From the NCBI GenBank assembly GCA_025399215.1, contig MU621130.1, positions 30,664-94,663 on the forward strand: DNA of 64,000 bases, given 5' to 3'. The translations under genes were made by a program, and so were the position numbers. The stretch comes from Globomyces pollinis-pini (lineage: Eukaryota; Chytridiomycota; Chytridiomycetes; Rhizophydiales; Globomycetaceae). Shown in pieces: positions 55,513 to 64,000 of this stretch (the first letter of the stretch is position 1; the number at the start of each line of letters is the position of its first letter). The notes under the pieces are model-generated. The model was not told the DNA's origin, did no database searches, and was given only the letters and a program-made list of their open reading frames with translations.

Positions 55513-57973
55513 TCACATGGTACGAAATGTTGTTTTAAGTTTATCTTTGACATCTTCAAAGGTTTTCCCATTATCGGAGAAGTCTGGAATGGTAAAGATC
55601 ATCGTTCGTGGGATTCTTTTAATCCTTGGATGTCTACTTAATTCATTAAAAACTCCTTTAGCCTGCTTAAAGATCATCTCTGATGTTTTAGATATGCTCT
55701 TGCGATGATTGTTGGCAAATCCCATGGGTGATATCAAGGATGATATATTGCATAAGTGACACATTTCCAATATGGAACGATACCCCGTAATCATAGGTGA
55801 CCTACTGGTCATATCTATCTTTGTTAAAAGAGCAAGATACCTTCATCATTTCCGCAGATTAAGTGAAATATTACGTGTATAGAGGATATGTTTGAATGAC
55901 GAGTGATAAAAAAATCACCTATATTTAGCTTAAACACGCAAAATGTATACCTTCGTTAAATATTGGCGTATTTGTATCATTCTTTGGAAACTCTTTCAGA
56001 CAACCATCTATTTGAGTTTGAATGCAATCAAAATGAAGTTCAGGATTATACGCACAATATTCAAACAAATCTAAATAATCAATTAGCTTTAACACTTACC
56101 CCAATTTTCGGCGGACCCTTTTCCATAGTTAAATAATGTATTAATATTCACAGGAACAATCATTCCCGAGATAGAATCGGAATAAAGTGATTGGTAAGAC
56201 GATCCTTTCATTGCAATGAACTGTGCTCTATCTTTTTGGATTTGTAAGTGTGACGACAAATCAGAAACTTTTAATTGTAAGTTATACATCGTTCGGACTT
56301 GTTGGGATCCACAATAGACAGTGAATGATTCAGACATGTTCGCGAAATCTACAACTGACTCTTCATTTTGAAATCTCCTTGAACGTTAATCCTATAGGGA
56401 CTTACATTTCATAACCATCATCTTCCACAGTAAATGCGGCCCTAGCTTTCTCAAAAAACTTGCCAAACATCGAACTTGTTGCTTTAAGTGAAGATGCTAC
56501 ATCATCATGTTTTACTTTGGACATTGACAAGGATCGTTTACTGGCTAAATCGGATTTTTCTGACTACAACTTTAGTTATTAGTTCTTACTGTGGATGAAT
56601 GTCGGCCATTTTCAGTTATGTTAAAGAATGAGCTTGATTTTTTCATAAGTACTGCAGGTTGCCGTTTCTTTGACATCAATTTTGATTTTGAATGTTCCTT
56701 AACAACATGAGGCTTTTCCAATAGCAATGCTACAGCTCTTTCCTTTGAAAAGTAAAATTTTGGATCTATTACCATATTATCATGAGTAATTTCTAAAGCA
56801 CTGTTTGAATCCGACAAATCAAATCCCATTTGCATCAAACTGGAGGCTTTCTCAGTTGGCATCTCCTCTGTTTCTTCACGCTCATCGTTTGAATTTACTT
56901 CAAGAACCTCATTAAGCATTTTCTTGTCGGGTTTTTCTGTTGCTTCAACTGATTGTTCAATCTTTTCTTCTCCAACATCACTGCCACCTTCTACTATTTC
57001 ATCATTTAAAGTCTCCATTTTGTTGCTTGTTGGCGATTTTTCAACCTGATCAAGAGGAGTGATTAAGTTTTGATATTGATGCAGTACATAAGCTTGATAT
57101 TCTAATTTTTGAGTTTCTCGAAGAGTTTCTAATTGAGGAAACCATGATTTAAACATTGATTCAACTTCTTCTACTTGTTGCTGTTTTATTTCTGGTGATT
57201 CATTGACATAGTTCAACATATTTAAATGACTAACGTTAGAAATATTTCCATACCATTCATGAAGATCTTTCATTGCTGTTGTAAATTGACGTGCAGTATC
57301 GTTCATTGTTGACTTGAATGTATCTTCTTGTTCTATTAAAGCTTCAAAGACTGATTGAGATGCTTTACAGGTTAAATACTGAAATGCCAGTGGAAATATT
57401 GGCTATTCCATTAAAATGATATATCTAACCTTTTCATCAATACTGTATTTAACACATGAACTTTGGAACCAATCCGACCATTCATTTAAACCATCGTTGG
57501 GTAAAACAGGTAGTTCTGTGGGATGTTTTAATGATTCCAAAGTTTCTTTTGCAGCTAATAAACTGGTTTCTAGATAAGCTGGAAGTGGTGTAGATTCGGT
57601 CATTTCTGTTAACTGTCCATCTTGATTGTAACTGACTTCCATCAATAGAAATCAAATGTAAAAAATTTACGTGTTTCTGTTGAAGGTTGATTGGAACGAT
57701 TTCGTTTGATTGAATCGTTGTAATTGAAAGCAATAGATGGTGAAGAGAGATGATCAAACGAATTATTAAGGAAACAATTCTTGAAAAAGATGGTAGATCC
57801 ACTCCGCAACATGATACTAGATCCACTCAGTACAAGTTAAAATATATTGGATTTGTGTAAACTAACCAACCGTCGAAATACTCTTCAAAATACCAATTTT
57901 ATAAAACTTCAGTCTCACCTCGCGTATTAGTCACACGGCGATATTTAATCCCTTGAATAGGAGAATTAATCAT
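55513..57973 (-). CDS. C12orf4/FERRY5 homologue (FERRY complex subunit)
   Basis: The C-terminal third is unmistakable: EGDFFITRHSNISSIHVIFH, then LICGNDEDMTSRSPMITGYR and SILEMCHLCNISSLISPMGF. MIFKQAKGVFNELSRHPRIK, RTMIFTIPDF and KLKTTFRTM complete it. These match the human C12orf4 GEFYITRHSNLSEIH, GLRNILKVC and CVKGFMMEM regions. A central coiled part contains VEEVESMFKSWFPQLETLRE, then TQKLEYQAYVLHQYQNL, also as in C12orf4, followed by a species-specific acidic insert. N-terminal exons run to ATG 57973 (MINSPIQGIKYRRVTNTREY); this start is less certain. FERRY links early endosomes (Rab5) to mRNA transport in animals. Confidence 0.82.
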
Positions 57974-58195
57974 CCAATAAATACGTTCTCCTTGGAAAGG
58001 GTAGAGTGTACAACATCAGTTCTTCAAAAGTTGTTTTCCATAATGAATACACGAATCACTTGAACACCATGAAAGAACGAAAAAACACAGCACCAACTGA
58101 TATATAACCAAAACAATCAACAGTTCATTAACAAATATATCCTCTCTTGATTTCAATCGACATATCCAATCCATAATAACCAAAAAAGTGATTCT

Positions 58196-58605
58196 TTATT
58201 TCGTAATCTGTTCAGCTAATTGTTGAAACTTGACCAATTCATCAAAATCTCCAGAAAAATTGGTAACATTCAAAATCCTTTCCATCAACATTTTGTTTTC
58301 TTCCAAACTACTTGAAATCTTCAAAGCAAGATCCTAATCATGATCAAATTCCGATGATTTTAAATACCTTCTTTTGTATTTCAATCATCTCTGCTGTTTC
58401 TTTGTATTTAATCATATTATTTTGTATTCTATGGATAAATAATTTGAAAGAGTTACTTTTCTATTCTGGAAAGTATATTTGCTGGATTGATTGATGCTGG
58501 ATATAATTCTTTATGTAATTCAATGCTTTGACTTTCCAAATTCAGTATCTGCTTTTCTGTTTGATCAAATGCTATTTGTAAATTATTCACTGCATCGGAC
58601 AACAT
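58196..58605 (-). CDS. SKA2: SKA2 homologue, spindle and kinetochore-associated protein 2
   Basis: Three exons are joined by introns of about 28 and 34 nt and give a helical protein of about 115 residues: MLSDAVNNLQIAFDQTEKQI, LNLESQSIELHKELYPASIN, PANILSRIEKIQNNMIKYKE, TAEMIEIQKKDLALKISSSL. Length, all-helical character and the order (VNNLQxAFxxTEKxILNLE, NPxNILxRIxxI, AEMIExQKK) fit SKA2 of the kinetochore SKA complex. Dikarya use the Dam1/DASH complex instead. The match is from family pattern, not alignment. The alternative is another small coiled-coil protein. Confidence 0.62.
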
Positions 58606-58774
58606 GAAAAAAATGGAAAGAATTCAATCACTCTCTTATCTACCACCTCTTATAATTCTCAATAGAAAATTGTCTAGTACAAGTATAACGCGATGCTCAA
58701 TATATTTGACAAATCACAAATACTCGTGGTGAGATACAACAGAACAACAGAGCCAAACTGATATCTCAGATTGG

Positions 58775-61700
58775 TTACTCAAAATCGTTTGGTTGTGAAT
58801 GCACACCGGAATTAGACCATAATATTCGCGTTCCTCTGGTACGCCTTGTTCCTCGAAGAGTATTGGTTGGAGCTTGAATCAATTCTATTCATGAGTATAT
58901 CATTCTAAACCTGTTGGTTGTTCTGCTTGCAATCTCTCCCTTTCCTCATAATTAAGGACAAGTTCCTTTAATCGACCCCTTTCCTCCTGTTCAGCTTGTT
59001 GTTTGGAAAGTGTTCGAATAGCAAAAGAACTATTGGAAGGAAGTACCATTTGTTTCACCTGTAATTAAAACCAAGAAATGATTACTTGTTGCTTATTTCC
59101 TTTTCGAGTCAACAAACTAAAAGTAACTCCTTCTTGTGGACTGGTTTGACTCTCTTCAATTGCTTTTCTTGTCGGAACAGGAGCATCAAACATCACAGTT
59201 TTTCGTTCATTTTTACGAGAATCAATTGATTGTTGCATCAACCTTCCAAATTCTCTAGCAAAGAGCTCATCTTCTTCTTCTTCCGCAGCCTGTTCTTTCA
59301 TATGCACCACAGCATCTTGGTCAACTTCCTCTTCTTCCTCATCATCATCTTTTTCTTCTATCACATCAGGATCACCATCCTCTTCTACAACATTCTCATG
59401 TGCCATTGTATCATTTAAATCATTGTCATTATCATCATCAGGTTCAACATATTGTTGTTGTAATTGAGATCGTGCAATTGAATTCACCATATACACAGCT
59501 TGTTCATAATTTGAAATAAATTCCATTTTAGGTCGAAGCATTTCAATAGTTTCCATGACAAAAAATTCAGTATCAATTGGAACTGGGTCTTTTGTAAATA
59601 TATACATCTACAATTAAATTTAAAACAAAAGGTTTACTTGCATAAATACCAACCAATCATCAAGTTTTTTCGCAAGTGATCCTTTTCGGAAACAAGCACC
59701 ACAGGCATCCAATAATGTACAAGCAAGACGAAGTCTGAAAAAATCATCTGGTGCATCTAAAGGACTATAAACATTCGGTAATGGTATTCCATTCTCTAAA
59801 AATAAAATTCAATATTGATTTCAAAATACCATGTCCAAATCGAATCAAAAGATATAAAGTTTCAAAAATAGTTGTGGAATCCACCATTCGATAATTATAA
59901 AGTTCACCAAGAAACTTCATGGATGCCAATCTTCGTTGATTGTGTTTAAATTGATTATGTTCCAATCCAATACGGATAGATTCTAAAGTGTTATCTACAA
60001 CACCTATTCCAAAATCCGGATAGTAACGTGATAATTCTGAAACTAGAAAGGCCATTAAATGTAAATTTGAAAATTTGATCTTCCACGTTTTAAAAAATAG
60101 TTTGTTTAGAATGATTCGAATAGAATCATCATTCCAATCCACTTTGCGAAGCAGTTTCAATACAACGTCAATAGTGCTGCGTGATAAATCTTTGTATACC
60201 AATTTTCGAAGAAACAATTCGATAGGCTCTCGATGTTTTTGAACCATTCCAGAAGTTTCAGGAGGATTACACTGGAAAAGTTTAAAAAACAAAAAAGCAT
60301 TACTTCATATACAGCATTATCAATCATAAAGGCATACTTTGGATCCATATTCAAAACCGTTTTTTTGCGAAGTAATATATCCTAAAATATCAACTCACCA
60401 CACATCATACCAAAAAGTTAGCAGTTCTCACGTTAGTCTCGGGGTTAAAGTATAAAAATCGTCCACATGTTTCCAATAGAGAACAAGTTATTTCAACATT
60501 ATGGAAATTGAAATCTTCAAGTAATACTTTTAAGCAATGAAAAACGATATGACTGGGTGTGACCTTGAATTTAGTTAATTCACCAATAAATCGGATATTC
60601 TAATGTTATGTTATATATGCCACCAACCTTGAGTTTTTCTTCAATAAACACTTGCTCTTTCTTTTTTTGATGATAGTGAAAAGATCGTTCCAACTATGAC
60701 TTTAGTAAAACTATTGCAAACCTCAGCAACAACAGTGGAGCCAACATCAGGAAAATATGGATTTAGAGTTGCAATCAATCTTGAATAGTACGGTAATAGA
60801 TCTAGTCTCTGTCTACTGACACCCAAAAGTGCTTGAATCAATTGCTTTCTAGTTCCTTTGTTGTTTACAAAAGCGAATTCAACGGCTAACGAATCAATAG
60901 CTTCACGATTTAAAGCATTCAACATCCTGTTTACTATCCCAGTAAATGTTGCTTGTGTGGATTCTCCTTTTATTTCAGGTACATCCGTGTCTAAATCCTC
61001 CTTTAATTCACCATCCTCTTGTGCTGGGGGTAACTCTGAAGCGGCAACTTCTTCAGTTTCATTCACCACAGGTGTCTCCACATCGGCATCAATGATATCT
61101 TCTACTTGTACAGACGCTTCTTCGGATTGTTTACTTTCGTCATCATTCTTTTTTCCCAAAAGAACACCTGGTACTTGATTAGCAAGATCCAAAATCTGTT
61201 CATAAAAGACTTTCATTTCTTCGTTTTCCCATGCACCCAAATTTCCTTCCTATCCATTACTATACCATAACCAAACCTTTTCCTCTTTCCCAGAACGTCC
61301 ATCCACAATACCAATGGTCATTCGAGTTGTTTCCTCATCTTTAGGTAACTCTGGCATTTCCAGAAACAGATAAGTGGATAACGATTGAGTATTGATTTTG
61401 AATTTTTCATAAAGTTTCAATCGTTTTTCGTAAGCTTCTTGTCGATCCTCTGATATCTCACCACCTATACAATGTTAATCATATGATATTACCTAATCAT
61501 TAAGTAAACTTCATAATTACGTGCAATGAAAGATTCTTGATTAGATTTTTCTTGTTTTTGTAATTTCTAGTATAAAAAAATTGAAGGGTATACTTGGTGT
61601 TCTTTAACAAGATGATTTTTGACGGTATTAAAGTATAAATTCAAGATCCGATTGGTTTCATTGATGATTGGTTCAGTAACAAAAGGTTGACGCAATTCTA

Positions 61701-62531
61701 TTAATTGAGAATCTTGATTATTTTCAATTAAAATCTCATCAGGTAGGAAATAGATGCTAAAAAACTTTACAAAAGTCACCGCCAAGTTGATATTTAAATG
61801 TTCTTTGTCTCTTGCCAACTAAACTGTTAATTTTATCTTTCAAATGAGTTGATATTGAAATTTTATCGTTCAAATGAGTACACAATAAAGAGTTATACAA
61901 CAAAAAGTAAAGTATACAATTACCAATTCAAATAACATTTTAGGAATCAAAGCTTCTTTTAATTTGGCACCATCATCCAGTAAACCCACTAAATATAATT
62001 CAGTGAATAAACGAATGTTTGAACGTTCCTTTACAATTCGAAGTTGTTCCTCTTTTTCTTTTCCTTCCATATTGATTCCATTTGCCAGAGTTGAAATGGA
62101 TTTCAATAGATGAGGTTTTAGTAAATCCATAAAATTCTCAAATCGATAATGTAACATTGAACAGATTTCTACAGCAGTCCATACATCAGCAGAAGTTTTA
62201 TAGGTTCCTTCAGCAATTGAAGAAGCGACTTCTTCCAAATACTTTTCTAATTTCAAAGACAATAAATCCTTCTTTAATGAATTTGCTTGAACAGCAGTGA
62301 TACCGGCTTTAATTTTCTTTATGAATCCAGTATTTTTTTTAATTGAACCATCCAAATTTGATAAAGTAGAAGGATCTTTAAGGTTAATGAACCAAGGATA
62401 TACCAGGTCTAGTTGGATTTGTATTAGCTGATCTTAATTTTAATCTTTGATTCAGTTGCTCTTTTGATTCGATTGAGAATAAGTTTTGATATTTGTCTTC
62501 ATTTACATCTGGTTCAAGTGCTGGTGACATT
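58775..62531 (-). CDS. UPF2: UPF2, nonsense-mediated mRNA decay scaffold
   Basis: The start at 62531 reads MSPALEPDVNEDKYQN. After an intron comes the first MIF4G region (SLKKDLLSLKLEKYLEEVAS, VWTAVEICSMLHYRFENFMD, RLFTELYLVGLLDDGAKLKE). A second region follows (IVNRMLNALNREAIDSLAVE, NNKGTRKQLIQALLGVSRQR), then a third (PIELFLRKLVYKDLSRSTID and NQRRLASMKFLGELYNYRMV). An Asp/Glu block lies at about 59275-59450, and the C-terminal UPF1-binding tail contains RKAIEESQTSP and VKQMVLPSNSSFAIRTLSKQ. Domain order is that of UPF2, which bridges UPF1 and UPF3/EJC. The product is about 1,080 residues in many exons with 25-35-nt introns. Confidence 0.9.
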
Positions 62532-62637
62532 GGTAAAAAAACAGAAAATCAAGAAAGAAATTCGGAATTCAATGGAATTTGAGGAATTTAAATCCGTCTT
62601 ATTCATGGGTTGAATTCTTATCAATTTGTTATGGTAT

Positions 62638-62689
62638 GGAACGAATTGGAACGAATTTGATCGAATTTGTTCCAATTGGAACGAAATTA
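62638..62689. repeat. GGAACGAA(A)TT repeats upstream of UPF2
   Basis: Copies of GGAACGAATT start at 62638 and 62648, and a variant (GGAACGAAATT) starts at 62678. An inverted AATTTGTTCC lies at 62664-62673. The cluster sits about 110-160 bp upstream of the UPF2 start and downstream of MIA40. It could be a multi-copy factor-binding site for UPF2. Confidence 0.6.
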
Positions 62690-62803
62690 GAATGAAATGG
62701 TTTGATTTCTCAGTTCATTTGATATCAATAAACGTATGGAATTCATCTCTTACAAAATATCGTGAAATTCATCCTTTAGAAATGAAATTCTTATATATTA
62801 AAT

Positions 62804-63231
62804 TCAATCATCATGTTTGTTTTCGCTGTTGGAGGTTTGACTGACGTGCTCCTCTACTGCCTCTTCCTCTTCATCATCTTCATCATCATCATCATCATCA
62901 TCTGTTAGTTCAGCACCGTAGATATCTGGATTTGCTTGAAAACATTTCTGCATTTCTCTAAATTGTTCTACACAATCAGCACCTTTTGGTTCTTCCTTTG
63001 AGTAAACAAAACATGAGAAAGCTTCTTTGAATTTTTCACCACAAGGAGGTTGAACCATAGGACCGAGACAAGGACAATCCCAATTAACTATAATTTATGA
63101 ATAAATTTAAAGATATTACTTTCACCAGTTTCTGGGTCATAAGCTTCAGCTTGAGCAGCTTCTGTTGAGGTTTGTTTTGATTCAGGGGAGTCGTAAAGTA
63201 TAATATCTTTCTCATCATCATTGGTACTCAT
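62804..63231 (-). CDS. MIA40: MIA40/CHCHD4, intermembrane-space oxidoreductase
   Basis: Two exons with an intron of about 38 nt give a protein of about 132 residues: [20 protein letters not shown], then [20 protein letters not shown]. The rest is [38 protein letters not shown] and an Asp/Glu-rich tail. The redox CPC motif followed by the twin CX9C pairs is diagnostic for Mia40. It oxidises and traps small Cys proteins in the intermembrane space. There is no N-terminal presequence or membrane anchor. It is thus the short soluble CHCHD4-like form rather than the long anchored form of yeast. The start at 63231 is the only ATG upstream of the CPC. Confidence 0.92.
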
Positions 63232-63481
63232 ATTGAAGAATTGAAATTAAAATTTTTAATTTTTTTTACCATTTAAACTCAAGAATTCAACCTTTGAGCG
63301 GAAAATTAGAAAGATGAGAATCAGAAGAATGGATTTGATTTGGTTGGTTGTTGGTAAAAGAAACGCGATTAGTTGATGGTTTAATTACTAAAAGAAATGG
63401 AATTTACGTGAATTCAAAAGAGAAATTGATACTGGAAAGAATACATTATTATAGTACTTGTTTTTTTTATTATTTACACAT

Positions 63482-63733
63482 TCAAGCTATAGTAATATCC
63501 TCAGGTCGTTCAGAAATATCACATCCAGAGTCCTTCCTTCCTTTAGAATCTTTGGTAGGAACTGGACTCATCAAACAATCTGTCATATAACTTCGCATTT
63601 CAATCTTAATATGCATCAATTCAAGCATATCAGTATAAGACAAACGAGCAACAGGACTAGCAGTTCTATCATATTCATCCGGACTGTAGGTTTCGTTAAC
63701 TAGCACTGGTTCCCAAAATGTAACTGAATTCAT
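63482..63733 (-). CDS. Small conserved-looking hypothetical protein
   Basis: This is an intronless 83-residue frame from ATG 63733: MNSVTFWEPVLVNETYSPDE, then YDRTASPVARLSYTDMLELM and HIKIEMRSYMTDCLM. Then comes a Ser/Pro/Lys-rich tail. The aromatic start (FWEPVLVNETYSPDEYDR) looks like a conserved module, but I cannot name the family. No signal peptide or membrane helix is seen. It lies between MIA40 and another small gene on the same strand. Confidence 0.5.
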   Translation of the reverse strand: MNSVTFWEPVLVNETYSPDEYDRTASPVARLSYTDMLELMHIKIEMRSYMTDCLMSPVPTKDSKGRKDSGCDISERPEDITIA

Positions 63734-63798
63734 TAAATGATTAATGAATAATACTTCGCGATTTCATTACTTTAAATACAACGCCATTTATGGAAGGC

Positions 63799-64000
63799 TT
63801 AAGTTGTAGCTTTGAGCCTCATTTTGTCCATGCGTTTCTTGCTTTTATCGTGGTGGAGTTTCGGCAAGCTTCTAGGCACTTGAATTACAAAATCCTTAAT
63901 ATTTGGAACGTTCCCATTAAATTAACTTTTTATTTCAACAATCGCGTCTATCATCACAACGAATTGCAATCTGTAAAACACACTTATGACTCAACCATCC
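63799..64000 (-). CDS. Basic protein fragment running to the window edge
   Basis: The frame ends at 63799 with LPKLHHDKSKKRMDKMRLKA followed by TT. The Lys/Arg/Met-rich C-terminus suggests an RNA- or ribosome-associated small protein. Upstream, an exon reading MIDAIVEIK could be joined by an intron of about 48 nt near 63882-63929, giving a protein of only 35 residues. Otherwise coding may continue beyond the window. Boundaries are tentative. Confidence 0.35.

Noticed and set aside
1..64000. Ciliate-like genome, suggested by introns near 25 nt
   Set aside because: TAA, TAG and TGA all terminate known proteins and are not used inside conserved domains. Bud4-like, Dsc1, POP3 and OPT genes point to fungi.

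Overview
The window looks like a gene-dense, AT-rich nuclear contig of a zoosporic, early-diverging fungus or a close relative. Three observations support this. (1) Nearly all genes are split by very short GT..AG introns, mostly about 25-35 nt, often with a CTAA(T/C)-like branch site. Removing them restores frame in gene after gene with the standard stop codons, so a ciliate-type code is not needed. (2) Fungal-type genes are present: a Bud4/anillin-like septation protein, a Dsc1/Tul1-type membrane RING protein, POP3, an OPT transporter, a hexose transporter and a DOMON/cytochrome b561 protein. (3) Ciliary genes (CEP164, CFAP69) and ancestral opisthokont genes usually absent from Dikarya (DOCK GEF, TBC1D7, C12orf4/FERRY5, SKA2, SETD3-like, neurochondrin) are retained. 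I cannot name the species. Rozella, aphelid, chytrid and Blastocladiomycota lineages are all possible.

Layout. 1-10 kb: DOCK GEF running off the left edge, a small ankyrin protein, a cytochrome b561 protein, an acidic hypothetical protein, an F-box protein, a SWIRM protein, an unknown charged protein and PEX11. 10-18 kb, plus strand: neurochondrin, the anillin/Bud4-like protein, a small WxxxF protein that may be a PEX20-type co-receptor, POP3 and a Lys-rich nuclear-type protein. 18-23.6 kb, minus strand: a CEP164 homologue with an internal 138-nt tandem repeat interrupted by an assembly gap. 24-31 kb: a RUN-domain protein, a SETD3-like methyltransferase, a hexose transporter and Dsc1/Tul1. 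31-38 kb: the most lineage-specific part, with two tandem secreted paralogues, a decayed third leader, shared upstream modules, a Sel1-repeat protein and a secreted carboxylesterase. 38-46.6 kb: an RBR E3 ligase, CFAP69 and two tandem membrane-anchored alpha/beta hydrolases. 46.6-54.3 kb: the mitochondrial aspartate/glutamate carrier, an OPT transporter and an armadillo protein with a Cys-rich tail. 54.3-64 kb, minus strand: TBC1D7, C12orf4/FERRY5, SKA2, UPF2, MIA40 and two small terminal genes.

The genes do not form one pathway. Themes that recur are the basal body and flagellum (CEP164, CFAP69), peroxisomes (PEX11, the possible PEX20-like protein), endomembrane and small-GTPase control (DOCK, RUN, TBC1D7, FERRY5), RNA metabolism (POP3, UPF2), mitochondria (AGC, MIA40), and secreted or host-facing proteins (paralogous beta-sandwich proteins, carboxylesterase). 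No mobile element, CRISPR array, rRNA or convincing tRNA was seen.
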